Shown: one piece after another, positions 1-12,615 of the stretch
Layout of the letters: each line of letters begins with the position of its first letter
Numbering within the stretch: the first letter of the stretch is position 1
Assembly (NCBI GenBank): GCA_022376925.1
Contig: JAIOJX010000005.1
Coordinates: 157,867,501 to 157,931,500, forward strand
DNA length: 64,000 bases
Direction: 5' to 3'
Source: Tragulus kanchil
Lineage: Eukaryota; Chordata; Mammalia; Artiodactyla; Tragulidae
Translations under genes and position numbers: made by a program
The notes under the pieces: generated by a model
What the model was told of the DNA's origin: nothing
The model's input: only the letters and a program-made list of their open reading frames with translations
The model's database searches: none

Positions 1-391
1 ATCTAAGAAAACAGAAATTCTTAGGCACCATTGTTTTAAGTACCATAAGAAAAAACAAAATTGCCGGTTAAACTGTGACACATCATCATGTCTATATCCC
101 AATTTCAGAAATGTTAAAATTTGAAAAAAATGTGTGCCTTAGAATTAATAAAATATAGCAGTTCCTTGAAGATGCTGAACTCATTTTAGACTTACTGAGT
201 TGGAGGGTTTTGGGACATCTAAATTCTAAGTTTTGTCTCATGTTAGTCACTTCCTTGAGTGACCTTTTTCCTGACCATGGCTTCAGACACTTTTGAAATA
301 CTGATTGAGCTTAAATAGGTGTCCCTTGCCTGAACTTCTCTCTTTACTCATCAGATTTAGATTTCTTTGGGCATAGAAGAAAAAGCATAGG

Positions 392-575
392 TTTTGGAGC
401 CAGACATATTTGACTTCAAGTCCTGAATTAGTCACTTATTAGTTGTATGGCCTGGTGTTAAACTACATGAGGAATTTTACCTTTAGTTTTATATCTCTGC
501 ATATTGTTCTGGGAATTAATTGAAGTAATATGTGCAAATAATGTGTGTAAGCCTCATACTGTAGGAAGCCATTGT
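392..575 (+). repeat. MIR-like SINE, degraded
   Basis: GGAGCCAGAC, a TTCAAGTCCTGAATTAGTCAC core and TTAGTTGTATGGCC resemble the MIR consensus (gene-like layout of 'excluded for this search' repeats). Old and diverged, called by eye. Confidence 0.6.
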
Positions 576-1065
576 TATACTATGTGTGTTCTTCCTCATC
601 TCTGTATGCTGGTGTATGAATTATCCCATTGATCACATTTTTAGAAACTTTTTATTTATTTGTTTTTGACCCTAGAAGACACACTATTTGGATCCTCAAC
701 ATTTAACACACTGAATAGTCTGTAGCAGACCCTTGATGAATTAAGGCAAGGAAAATTGACTAAAAGCAGGGGAAACGTATTACTGGTGTTTAGAAAGCAG
801 TCAAAGCTGGTGATAAAAGAATTGAAACCTGGGCTAAAGTATAGAGAAAGAGGTGAAAATCTAAAGCCTGAGACTTGGAGGAAGACCTATGGCCAGGGGG
901 CTGAAGGCAGAGGAGAAAGAATTAAAGGTAGGGAGGAAACTGGGATAGGGGTACAGAAGCCAGCAGAGGAGAGAGCATTTCCATGGAGAAGGTGGTCAGT
1001 GATATCTGGTGGTGCCAGGTGTACAGGAAGAGTAAGAATTGAGAGGAAACTTTTGGATATAAATA

Positions 1066-3241
1066 GTGATTTGGTTAGTAGTGTGGATAAAAGCTTGACT
1101 TAACAGGGAATTAGGCCATGGGCTTGAAAATATAATAAATATACTGACTATTTGGTATGTGCACTGGAGTAAAGGAGGTAGAGAAATGGTCTGGTAACTA
1201 GGGGGAACAGGTCAGGAAAGGTCAGCTAAGAGATGAGAGGTGCTAGAGAATGGTGCTGGTTGAGGGTCATTGATAAAGGTGGGAAGACGGAGGGGGAGAA
1301 GTAACAAGAGGAATAAAACAGTTTTAGCCTTTGTAAACCTTCACTGTCACATCCTTTCTTATATAAGCTTCCCACCGCCCCTTTTCTTGCCCTGGTTTTG
1401 ACGGAGGTGTTGTAGGGCCTCAGGCCCGGTTTCATTATTGCCATAGACTTGGGACATTGCTGCAGAAATGAGGAGCCGCTTTAGACATTCCACATAGTTA
1501 CTGGTAGTTTGGAATTGATCAGCTGGTCAAGATAACTGTCAGACCTGAGTTACAAGAGACTCATGAAATTACCAAGAAAGGGGTGATCAACCAGTTGAGT
1601 AGCACTCAATTCCAAAATGATATACTGCTTTTAAACGTTAAATTCTTCATTTTGGAATAATTCAGTGGGAGCTTAAGGAGGAGATTATACAAATGTTTAG
1701 GAATCTTTTATCTAACTTGTAAACTTGAAAAACGATGAAGTAGCAAATTCTCTTTCTGACTTTTTCATTTTATCAGTAGTAAAATTATAACAGAAATACT
1801 AAGTGTATTACTTTCCTTTCAGACCCTAAAAAATAGGATAGTTATTTTCTAAGTAAATGCAATTCAGACATTTATATCATTTTTTAAAAATCCAGTTTCT
1901 TCACTGTTTTGGAAAAGCGGCTGTAAAGTATCAGAGCTGTTCCTGTGTTGGTGGTCTAGATAGTTCTGCAGATTTTGAAATTATTGGTGAGGTTTGTTCG
2001 TCTCTTTGTTCTTTGGTGTAGATTCTGAGTCCTTGGGAGCTTTACATGAAACACTGAGAGATTCTATTGGGGCTAGGGAATTAGTATTTATGGGCACAAA
2101 TACTCATTCCTTTGTTTTAGTTCATTAATATAGGTTACTGGAAGGTTTATTACATAGGTGATTTGGTTAGTAGTGTGGATAAAAGCTTGACTTAACAGGG
2201 AATTAGGCCATGGGCTTGAAAATATAATAAATATACTGACTATTTGGTATGTGCACTGGAGTAAAGGAGGTAGAGAAATGGTCTGGTAACTAGGGGGAAC
2301 AGGTCAGGAAAGGTCAGCTAAGAGATGAGAGGTGCTAGAGAATGGTGCTGGTTGAGGGTCATTGATAAAGGTGGGAAGACGGAGGGGGAGAAGTAACAAG
2401 AGGAATAAAACAGTTTTAGCCTTTGTAAACCTTCACTGTCACATCCTTTCTTATATAAGCTTCCCACCGCCCCTTTTCTTGCCCTGGTTTTGACGGAGGT
2501 GTTGTAGGGCCTCAGGCCCCGTTTCATTATTGCCATAGACTTGGGACATTGCTGCAGAAATGAGGAGCCGCTTTAGACATTCCACATAGTTACTGGTAGT
2601 TTGGAATTGATCAGCTGGTCAAGATAACTGTCAGACCTGAGTTACAAGAGACTCATGAAATTACCAAGAAAGGGGTGATCAACCAGTTGAGTAGCACTCA
2701 ATTCCAAAATGATATACTGCTTTTAAACGTTAAATTCTTCATTTTGGAATAATTCAGTGGGAGCTTAAGGAGGAGATTATACAAATGTTTAGGAATCTTT
2801 TATCTAACTTGTAAACTTGAAAAACGATGAAGTAGCAAATTCTCTTTCTGACTTTTTCATTTTATCAGTAGTAAAATTATAACAGAAATACTAAGTGTAT
2901 TACTTTCCTTTCAGACCCTAAAAAATAGGATAGTTATTTTCTAAGTAAATGCAATTCAGACATTTATATCATTTTTTAAAAATCCAGTTTCTTCACTGTT
3001 TTGGAAAAGCGGCTGTAAAGTATCAGAGCTGTTCCTGTGTTGGTGGTCTAGATAGTTCTGCAGATTTTGAAATTATTGGTGAGGTTTGTTCGTCTCTTTG
3101 TTCTTTGGTGTAGATTCTGAGTCCTTGGGAGCTTTACATGAAACACTGAGAGATTCTATTGGGGCTAGGGAATTAGTATTTATGGGCACAAATACTCATT
3201 CCTTTGTTTTAGTTCATTAATATAGGTTACTGGAAGGTTTA
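1066..3241. repeat. Tandem duplication event 1 (offset 1092)
   Basis: Copy A 1066-2149 and copy B 2158-3241, both 1084 bp. The only substitution noticed is G1428 versus C2520. The 8-bp spacer (2150-2157) looks like a degraded blend of the sequence after copy B and the sequence before copy A. Intronic, no gene. Confidence 0.97.
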
Positions 3242-3382
3242 ATTCTTACAGTTGCATATCAAATAAAGCATTTCCACCCCCACTTTTGAAAAAGAGGATC
3301 CAAAGGATGTTTTTTAACTTAGTAATGGTGGTTAGTCTTTTTGAGAATATACTTTAGATATAGTTGTGTACATATATAATCA

Positions 3383-5565
3383 TGAGCATTTGTCTCTATG
3401 TCTGGGGAAAGGAAATTAACATTTTAAGTATTTTTTTTCCTTAGGATATTTGAACTACTTATGTTCAGACCATTCTATAATGTTTAGTCTTAGCTGTGGA
3501 GCTACTTCTGCCTTGAGAGTTAGTGCTTTTTCTGTTTCAGCTGAGCTATACTTTGTTTTGTGGATCTCAGGTTTTTGACTTTGGCAAACAACAGTAATTT
3601 CTTGTTTCTTCATGTTTATAACAGGTAGCACATCATAGTTTCTGTCCTCAGGACTTTTTTTTTTTGGCTAAAAATTGATCAGTTTTCTAGGCCTGGTAAC
3701 TTATTTTATCAGTTTGTAAACGGGTGTGTGTGTCTGTGTTTAAATCTGTGCTGTAGGTCCATGGTGTGTGTGTGCTAAGTCGCTTCAGTCATGTCTGAGT
3801 CTGTGCGACCCTATGAACTGCAGCCTGCCAGGCTCCTCTGTTCATGGGATTGTCCATGGGTTCATAGTACCACACACCTATTCCCACAGTTCCCAATAAA
3901 TACACCAAGGGGGCTTGCCACTGTGACGCTGTAATTGTTGCTTTTCTTGCCTAGATTCCTACTTAGAGTGAGCCTCTTGAGGACTGTAATTATATCTTTT
4001 CCCCTCTTTTTCCAGCATCTAGCACAGTGCCTAAATCTAGACTTTTCAAAACAAATAAATGACTGAATCTATCACTTGCTTATAAACTAGAATTTAAACT
4101 TTGTCTCATCTGTCACATAAAGACAGTGATGAGAATGAACCTTTAATACTTTGAAAATTCTTTGAGTCTGTTAGCACTGCCTTCTCAATTGCAGTTTTCA
4201 GTGTCTTCATCTGTAAGTTAGGGGGGTTCACAAGTCATCTCTACTGAGATTCCTCCACAGACAATTTCTTGCCCGATACACACTCTTGTCTCCATTAGAT
4301 GGTGTGCTGCTGGAGGGCTGAGTCCAGCACAGTGAACAGCACACAGAACGGCAGCTTAGGAGTTTATTTTTCCTTTAAATAAGTTGGATGAAGATCCCTT
4401 TCAGTTCTTACATGTTTCTGTTCTGTGATCTTTGTAAGTAACTTGCCTAGAGTTACAGAGAAATCGATGCCTGAGCATTTGTCTCTATGTCTGGGGAAAG
4501 GAAATTAACATTTTAAGTATTTTTTTTCCTTAGGATATTTGAACTACTTATGTTCAGACCATTCTATAATGTTTAGTCTTAGCTGTGGAGCTACTTCTGC
4601 CTTGAGAGTTAGTGCTTTTTCTGTTTCAGCTGAGCTATACTTTGTTTTGTGGATCTCAGGTTTTTGACTTTGGCAAACAACAGTAATTTCTTGTTTCTTC
4701 ATGTTTATAACAGGTAGCACATCATAGTTTCTGTCCTCAGGACTTTTTTTTTTTGGCTAAAAATTGATCAGTTTTCTAGGCCTGGTAACTTATTTTATCA
4801 GTTTGTAAACGGGTGTGTGTGTCTGTGTTTAAATCTGTGCTGTAGGTCCATGGTGTGTGTGTGCTAAGTCGCTTCAGTCATGTCTGAGTCTGTGCGACCC
4901 TATGAACTGCAGCCTGCCAGGCTCCTCTGTTCATGGGATTGTCCATGGGTTCATAGTACCACACACCTATTCCCACAGTTCCCAATAAATACACCAAGGG
5001 GGCTTGCCACTGTGACGCTGTAATTGTTGCTTTTCTTGCCTAGATTCCTACTTAGAGTGAGCCTCTTGAGGACTGTAATTATATCTTTTCCCCTCTTTTT
5101 CCAGCATCTAGCACAGTGCCTAAATCTAGACTTTTCAAAACAAATAAATGACTGAATCTATCACTTGCTTATAAACTAGAATTTAAACTTTGTCTCATCT
5201 GTCACATAAAGACAGTGATGAGAATGAACCTTTAATACTTTGAAAATTCTTTGAGTCTGTTAGCACTGCCTTCTCAATTGCAGTTTTCAGTGTCTTCATC
5301 TGTAAGTTAGGGGGGTTCACAAGTCATCTCTACTGAGATTCCTCCACAGACAATTTCTTGCCCGATACACACTCTTGTCTCCATTAGATGGTGTGCTGCT
5401 GGAGGGCTGAGTCCAGCACAGTGAACAGCACACAGAACGGCAGCTTAGGAGTTTATTTTTCCTTTAAATAAGTTGGATGAAGATCCCTTTCAGTTCTTAC
5501 ATGTTTCTGTTCTGTGATCTTTGTAAGTAACTTGCCTAGAGTTACAGAGAAATCGATGCCTGAGC
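3383..5565. repeat. Tandem duplication event 2 (offset 1089)
   Basis: Copy A 3383-4471 is followed directly by copy B 4472-5560. TGAGC is shared at the junction and at the end (5561-5565). I noticed no differences. Includes a Bov-tA fragment in both copies. Confidence 0.97.
3763..3860 (-). repeat. Bov-tA SINE fragment (copy at 4852-4949)
   Basis: GCTAAGTCGCTTCAGTCATG and the CTGCAGCCTGCCAGGCTCCT block are the reverse complement of the Bov-tA 3' part. Duplicated in event 2. Confidence 0.85.
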
Positions 5566-7527
5566 TGGAACCAAAGTGCTGATCTGACTCATGAGGCCAG
5601 TGCTCATTGATAGTGTCCTGCCTGAGTTATTTTCTGTTCCTGTTTTGTGGTGTGTTTGAGTACCAGTACTGTTAGATGTGGAAGACAGGCCTGCGGGGAG
5701 TGGAGATGATGAGGAAGGGTAAGAGAAGGAATGATCAGGGAAAGATGTTTGTAATGCTTCGCCTTTTGGCAGGCAGGGTCTGTACTTTTTTTCAGGGAAG
5801 TCACATTGGGGTGTAGAATGATTATGATTTAGGGGACAGAACTGGGTAAAGAGATTGGAGCGGGCAGAGAACAAAGTGTGGATCCCAATGATCTTTCAAG
5901 GGTTAACAGCCATCTTAGCTTAGATGTAATAGAGAGTTCAATAAAAGATGATTAAGAACATAAAGCAATTAAAGAAAAACACACAAGACAGTTAACCCAG
6001 CACCACACAGGTTTTTGGCACTGTGTAGCTAGGGTCTGGTCCTGCTCCATTTCTCTTTAGTTTTTCTAATAATTGGCTTGTTTCTTTTTTCCCTGTCTAG
6101 CTATGTAATTTTAGAGCCTCATTTTCTTTTCCTAATGTTTGTAAAATCCATCAAAAATTACAAACGTAAAGAAAACAAGTATCGTGTCTACTGTCTTGTT
6201 TAATCGCTACCACCCTATATTTATTGAGAGCTCTTTTATCTACTGATAGACAAACGCATAGGCAGTAAGAATATCTGTGGCTTGAATAATTTTGTTATGA
6301 CTTGAATTTTTTTCATGATCACTTTCCCTTTTAAATTATTTAACTATAGATTCTGGGGGGAAAATTATTGGAATTGTATTTTTTAATCTTGTTAGATGTT
6401 CAGATTATAGTTACCATGAGAGGACAAGTCATCTCTACTGAGATTCCTCCACAGACAATTTCTTGCCCGATACACACTCTTGTCTCCATTAGATGGTGTG
6501 CTGCTGGAGGGCTGAGTCCAGCACAGTGAACAGCACACAGAACGGCAGCTTAGGAGTTTATTTTTCCTTTAAATAAGTTGGATGAAGATCCCTTTCAGTT
6601 CTTACATGTTTCTGTTCTGTGATCTTTGTAAGTAACTTGCCTAGAGTTACAGAGAAATCGATGCCTGAGCTGGAACCAAAGTGCTGATCTGACTCATGAG
6701 GCCAGTGCTCATTGATAGTGTCCTGCCTGAGTTATTTTCTGTTCCTGTTTTGTGGTGTGTTTGAGTACCAGTACTGTTAGATGTGGAAGACAGGCCTGCG
6801 GGGAGTGGAGATGATGAGGAAGGGTAAGAGAAGGAATGATCAGGGAAAGATGTTTGTAATGCTTCGCCTTTTGGCAGGCAGGGTCTGTACTTTTTTTCAG
6901 GGAAGTCACATTGGGGTGTAGAATGATTATGATTTAGGGGACAGAACTGGGTAAAGAGATTGGAGCGGGCAGAGAACAAAGTGTGGATCCCAATGATCTT
7001 TCAAGGGTTAACAGCCATCTTAGCTTAGATGTAATAGAGAGTTCAATAAAAGATGATTAAGAACATAAAGCAATTAAAGAAAAACACACAAGACAGTTAA
7101 CCCAGCACCACTCAGGTTTTTGGCACTGTGTAGCTAGGGTCTGGTCCTGCTCCATTTCTCTTTAGTTTTTCTAATAATTGGCTTGTTTCTTTTTTCCCTG
7201 TCTAGCTATGTAATTTTAGAGCCTCATTTTCTTTTCCTAATGTTTGTAAAATCCATCAAAAATTACAAACGTAAAGAAAACAAGTATCGTGTCTACTGTC
7301 TTGTTTAATCGCTACCACCCTATATTTATTGAGAGCTCTTTTATCTACTGATAGACAAACGCATAGGCAGTAAGAATATCTGTGGCTTGAATAATTTTGT
7401 TATGACTTGAATTTTTTTCATGATCACTTTCCCTTTTAAATTATTTAACTATAGATTCTGGGGGGAAAATTATTGGAATTGTATTTTTTAATCTTGTTAG
7501 ATGTTCAGATTATAGTTACCATGAGAG
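5319..7527. repeat. Tandem duplication event 3 (offset 1105)
   Basis: Copy A 5319-6422 and copy B 6424-7527. One substitution, A6007 versus T7112. Copy A starts inside copy B of event 2, so 4230-4476, 5319-5565 and 6424-6670 are three copies of the same segment. The 110-codon minus-strand frames at 5542 and 6647 are the same sequence and not a gene pair. Confidence 0.97.
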
Positions 7528-8429
7528 AATTTCTATCTTTGTAAGTTTTTCCAGTTTTGAAGTGGAAGATACTTGCAGGGAATCTATCAAGAACTGTTAG
7601 ATAAGTTCTCAAGTCTTCTTGAGATAAACTTCAAAAGAGGGCTTGGAATTGTGATAGAAATTTCATTTCCATTTTAGATGTTCAGCTGCAACCACTTGAA
7701 ATTCTTGTGCCTAGTATGTTATTCCTTGGTTGAGAAGCTTTAGAAGTGGAAAAGCTCTGAGAAAATGAAAGGCTAGCTGCGGTCTCTGCTTCTGAAAGCT
7801 GAGGCCAGTCTTGGTCTTGGCCTTGACTAGTGGTGTAGAGCTGGAAGAATCGGTTCCAGCGGTGAACAGGAGCAGACTTCAGACACCCACATTCCGTTCT
7901 CAGCAGTAAGGGAGCAAAAGTTTGTTTTTACCAAGTAATGACACATCACTGGTACCTGAAAAGCACAAATTTGAACCCTTTGCTTGCTTTATGAAGTGCT
8001 TCCTCTCAAGATTGGAGGCCTCAGGATGGCAGGGCCTCTCTCTGTCTCGTTCACTGAGGGGCTCCCCAGTGTTTCACATAGTACAGAATGGGTCCTCAGT
8101 AAATGTTTTTTGACTAATTGAATGCTTATGTAATATTTTAGCATGTATTTTGCAGCATACTTTTTACAGTAGTCCTGTGGGTGGGTTGGGTAAATTATTA
8201 TTGCTTTTAGATAGGAAAACTGATTCAGAGAGACTAAGAGACCTCATCAGGGGTAGTAGGTGGTAGAACCTGAGTCTCAAACTTAGGTTTTCTCATTTTT
8301 AGTCCAACTTAAAAAAAAAAACACACAAAACCCTTAACTATAGCAGACTGTTTCTTCCCTTTGGGACTTAAATAACCTCAGAAGGAAGGGGCTACAAAGA
8401 GGAGTATGGTCTTCCCATGAGAGACCCTT

Positions 8430-8665
8430 TATGACAGTAGTAGCAGGGCAGGGGCCCTGGAAACAGACCACCTGTGTTCTAGTAACACCTTTGCTTCTTG
8501 CTGACTGTATAGGCTTGGGCAACAAAGTTCACTTAACCTTTCTCTGCCTCTACTCCCCCATCTGTGAAATGGATATAATAGGAGTCTTATACTCAAAGGA
8601 TTATTAAGAGGAGTAAGTCAAAGGAATTAATAATGTTAATTAATCATTAAATAAATGTAAATATG
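8430..8665 (+). repeat. MIR SINE (copy at 9516-9751)
   Basis: Shows the MIR series: TTGCTTCTTGCTGACTGTAT, GGGCAACAAAGTTCACTTAA, CTCTGCCTC, CATCTGTGAAATGGATATAA, then a region resembling the MIR 3' end. Duplicated in event 4. Confidence 0.8.
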
Positions 8666-8703
8666 AAGAACATGTGTGATTTCCATGAGCTAATAGAACT
8701 TTA

Positions 8704-8790
8704 TTGTTCAGTCGCTAAGTTGTCTTCCACTCCTTGTGACCCCATGAACACCAGGCTCCTCTGTGCACCCCAGTGTCTGCTGTCTTCCAT
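8704..8790 (-). repeat. Bov-tA fragment, three copies in window
   Basis: GTTCAGTCGCTAAGTTGTCT and CACCAGGCTCCTCTGTGCAC are antisense Bov-tA. Further copies at 9790-9876 and 10957-11043 arise from overlapping events 4 and 5. Confidence 0.8.
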
Positions 8791-9782
8791 TAATAGAATT
8801 TAGGAAGTTATGAACTGAAACTGAACACTTAAACCTCTGGTAAGAAGTTGATCATAACTAGGTTTTATTTTCATTTGGTTTGGTTTCTGAGGTGTCTTAA
8901 TCTTTTGCAGGTTAACTAAACTCACCCCAAACCCCATTTTTCCAGCGGTGAACAGGAGCAGACTTCAGACACCCACATTCCGTTCTCAGCAGTAAGGGAG
9001 CAAAAGTTTGTTTTTACCAAGTAATGACACATCACTGGTACCTGAAAAGCACAAATTTGAACCCTTTGCTTGCTTTATGAAGTGCTTCCTCTCAAGATTG
9101 GAGGCCTCAGGATGGCAGGGCCTCTCTCTGTCTCGTTCACTGAGGGGCTCCCCAGTGTTTCACATAGTACAGAATGGGTCCTCAGTAAATGTTTTTTGAC
9201 TAATTGAATGCTTATGTAATATTTTAGCATGTATTTTGCAGCATACTTTTTACAGTAGTCCTGTGGGTGGGTTGGGTAAATTATTATTGCTTTTAGATAG
9301 GAAAACTGATTCAGAGAGACTAAGAGACCTCATCAGGGGTAGTAGGTGGTAGAACCTGAGTCTCAAACTTAGGTTTTCTCATTTTTAGTCCAACTTAAAA
9401 AAAAAAACACACAAAACCCTTAACTATAGCAGACTGTTTCTTCCCTTTGGGACTTAAATAACCTCAGAAGGAAGGGGCTACAAAGAGGAGTATGGTCTTC
9501 CCATGAGAGACCCTTTATGACAGTAGTAGCAGGGCAGGGGCCCTGGAAACAGACCACCTGTGTTCTAGTAACACCTTTGCTTCTTGCTGACTGTATAGGC
9601 TTGGGCAACAAAGTTCACTTAACCTTTCTCTGCCTCTACTCCCCCATCTGTGAAATGGATATAATAGGAGTCTTATACTCAAAGGATTATTAAGAGGAGT
9701 AAGTCAAAGGAATTAATAATGTTAATTAATCATTAAATAAATGTAAATATGAAGAACATGTGTGATTTCCATGAGCTAATAG

Positions 9783-12117
9783 AACTTTATTGTTCAGTCG
9801 CTAAGTTGTCTTCCACTCCTTGTGACCCCATGAACACCAGGCTCCTCTGTGCACCCCAGTGTCTGCTGTCTTCCATTAATAGAATTTAGGAAGTTATGAA
9901 CTGAAACTGAACACTTAAACCTCTGGTAAGAAGTTGATCATAACTAGGTTTTATTTTCATTTGGTTTGGTTTCTGAGGTGTCTTAATCTTTTGCAGGTTA
10001 ACTAAACTCACCCCAAACCCCATTTTTCAGCTGCTGCATTTTTTTTTATCGTCAGCTGGAATCATTTGCTTTACCTGTCTTCATCTGAAAAAAAAGTTAA
10101 GAAATCTATAATGATGCATTGCTGACTCCTTGTCCCTAAGAGCCTAATTACAGCTCCCACTTTTCACCTATTGAAATCACACAGCCAAGATGTATATATT
10201 CTGTGAGAACTCAGCATTATTTATACAGTCTGTAAACTTGGCCAGTATTCTTATTGTGTGTTTTTTTTACACATATTTTGTAATAATAATGGCAGTTGTT
10301 TTTTAGAGCTTACTTTGTGCTTTGCAGAAGATCATTTAATTCTTAAAACAAAGGGAAACAGTTGGGGGATAGATGTTGCCCTATTGAGAAACTGAAGTTC
10401 AGAGAAGGGGACCTCCCCAAAGTGATACATCTGGTTAAAGGTGGCACTGTTACTTAAATTCTGACTTTGATGCTCAAGCTCTTAACATCTACTTTATGTT
10501 GCCTCTTAGCTCTCTATGGAGATAGTTAGTATTAGAATGTTAGTACATGGAAAACAGATTCCAGATCTGTGACACAGAATTTGCATAGAGGACTTTGAGT
10601 CCCAGGAACAATTGATTCTTAGTACATCGAGTGTTGGAGAGGGAAGGGTGAGGGTTAATTGTAACCAGAATATTTTATGAATTTTGATGGCAGACTGAGG
10701 TTTTATTTTAAAAAAACTCAAGTGAAGTAAAAATATATCTTCTTTTAAAGATATGTTTATTTTTTCAACTAATTGATTTAGCACATGCGTATATGACCAA
10801 TGGCTATGCTGTTTTGCAACTTTTCCTGTGTTCTATCAGACCTATCTGCTTTACTTTTATACTTTATGCTCAGTCCAGGTGGCAGGTATAGATCATTTTA
10901 CATGCTGTTTTTGTCCAGTAGACACTAAATTAAAGCTTCTACTAGAATTAACTTTATTGTTCAGTCGCTAAGTTGTCTTCCACTCCTTGTGACCCCATGA
11001 ACACCAGGCTCCTCTGTGCACCCCAGTGTCTGCTGTCTTCCATTAATAGAATTTAGGAAGTTATGAACTGAAACTGAACACTTAAACCTCTGGTAAGAAG
11101 TTGATCATAACTAGGTTTTATTTTCATTTGGTTTGGTTTCTGAGGTGTCTTAATCTTTGCAGGTTAACTAAACTCACCCCAAACCCCATTTTTCAGCTGC
11201 TGCATTTTTTTTTATCGTCAGCTGGAATCATTTGCTTTACCTGTCTTCATCTGAAAAAAAAGTTAAGAAATCTATAATGATGCATTGCTGACTCCTTGTC
11301 CCTAAGAGCCTAATTACAGCTCCCACTTTTCACCTATTGAAATCACACAGCCAAGATGTATATATTCTGTGAGAACTCAGCATTATTTATACAGTCTGTA
11401 AACTTGGCCAGTATTCTTATTGTGTGTTTTTTTTACACATATTTTGTAATAATAATGGCAGTTGTTTTTTAGAGCTTACTTTGTGCTTTGCAGAAGATCA
11501 TTTAATTCTTAAAACAAAGGGAAACAGTTGGGGGATAGATGTTGCCCTATTGAGAAACTGAAGTTCAGAGAAGGGGACCTCCCCAAAGTGATACATCTGG
11601 TTAAAGGTGGCACTGTTACTTAAATTCTGACTTTGATGCTCAAGCTCTTAACATCTACTTTATGTTGCCTCTTAGCTCTCTATGGAGATAGTTAGTATTA
11701 GAATGTTAGTACATGGAAAACAGATTCCAGATCTGTGACACAGAATTTGCATAGAGGACTTTGAGTCCCAGGAACAATTGATTCTTAGTACATCGAGTGT
11801 TGGAGAGGGAAGGGTGAGGGTTAATTGTAACCAGAATATTTTATGAATTTTGATGGCAGACTGAGTTTTTATTTTAAAAATACTCAAGTGAAGTAAAAAT
11901 ATATCTTCTTTTAAAGATATGTTTATTTTTTCAACTAATTGATTTAGCACATGCGTATATGACCAATGGCTATGCTGTTTTGCAACTTTTCCTGTGTTCT
12001 ATCAGACCTATCTGCTTTACTTTTATACTTTATGCTCAGTCCAGGTGGCAGGTATAGATCATTTTACATGCTGTTTTTGTCCAGTAGACACTAAATTAAA
12101 GCTTCTACTAGAATTAA
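9783..12117. repeat. Tandem duplication event 5 (offset 1166-1167)
   Basis: Copy A 9783-10951 and copy B 10950-12117, with AA shared at the junction. Copy B lacks one T in CTTTTGCAGG (about 11157), and two substitutions lie near 11866-11881. The first 246 bp are the third copy of a segment also at 8697-8942. Confidence 0.97.
10285..10505 (-). repeat. MIR SINE, antisense (copy at about 11452-11671)
   Basis: Order of blocks: AGAGCTTACTTTGTGCTTTG, ATCATTTAATTCTTA, GAGAAACTGAAGTTCAGAGA, ACATCTGGTTAAAGGTGGCA. This is the MIR consensus read on the minus strand. Duplicated in event 5. Confidence 0.7.
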
Positions 12118-12395
12118 TTCAGCAGAGCTAATTTGTTTTGTCCTAAATTATATTTTTTTCCTAGTATTTACCACTTTTTCTTAGTAATACTAGTCCCAGG
12201 CACTTTGTAGCTGTAATGATGTCATTGAATTTCAAGTGTGGTAGTATCTTGATCCTCACAGACACTCCATATCTCCTCTCTTGTTAAATGCACATGCTAG
12301 AATCCACTAGAATGCTAGAATTTTGATCTTTTTCACCCAAATGTGGAAAATTTAGTAAGTAACCATTAACCTTGCCTTTTCTGTTTTTCACTTAG

Positions 12396-12615
12396 TACCA
12401 GAAGAAAACATTGCAACTATGAAGTATGGAGCCCAGGTGGTGAAAGGAGAGTTGAAGTCTGCCTTGTTAGATGGTGACACTCAGAATTATGATTTGGATC
12501 ATGGATTTTCTAGGCACCCAATTGATGATGACTGTCGTTCTGGCATTGAGATTAAGCTAGGTCAGCCGTCTATTATCAATCACATACGGATCCTCCTATG
12601 GGACCGAGATAGCCG
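12396..12615 (+). CDS. BTBD9: BTBD9 coding exon (220 nt, first half of an F5/8 type C domain), copy 1
   Basis: An open stretch bounded by a pyrimidine-rich acceptor ending in CTTAG (12391-12395) and a GTGAGT donor at 12616. It enters in phase 1 (TA completes a codon begun in the previous exon) and leaves in phase 2 (CG). The product begins PEENIATMKYGAQVVKGE and ends IRILLWDRDSR; I recognise it as vertebrate BTBD9. LLDGDTQNYD and the GIEIKLGQPSIINHIRILLWD strands fit a discoidin-like (F5/8 type C) fold. BTBD9 is a BTB/BACK-domain protein thought to act as a Cullin-3 adaptor and known from restless-legs-syndrome association (family knowledge, not visible here). The ATG at 12419 is an internal Met codon, not a start. 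An identical second copy lies 1126 bp downstream. Only one copy can be used, because 220 nt is not a multiple of three. Confidence 0.93.

Larger units (their letters stand above)
7854..10028. repeat. Tandem duplication event 4 (offset 1086)
   Basis: Copy A 7854-8942 and copy B 8940-10028, overlapping by the junction microhomology TTC. No differences seen. Both copies hold a MIR and a Bov-tA fragment. Confidence 0.97.
1..12395 (+). other. BTBD9: BTBD9 intron upstream of the 220-nt exon
   Basis: No open frame here has family-like content, codon bias or plausible splice context. Frames such as 756-1103 (+) and 5542-5874 (-) are low-complexity or repeat-derived. The content is AT-rich intron with MIR and Bov-tA fragments and tandem events 1-5. 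I saw no CpG island, promoter or RNA gene. Confidence 0.7.

Noticed and set aside
756..1103. 115-codon plus-strand frame near the window start
   Set aside because: Purine-rich intron with no recognised motif, no splice signals consistent with BTBD9, and no Kozak-type context.
5542..6979. Pair of identical 110-codon minus-strand frames as a tandem gene family
   Set aside because: The whole 1.1 kb is duplicated including non-coding flanks. The protein is low-complexity Ser/Thr/Pro with no motif and no splice or promoter context.
8704..11043. Three evenly spaced ~87-bp repeats as a CRISPR-like or regulatory array
   Set aside because: Bov-tA fragments carried along by overlapping events 4 and 5; spacing equals the event offsets.
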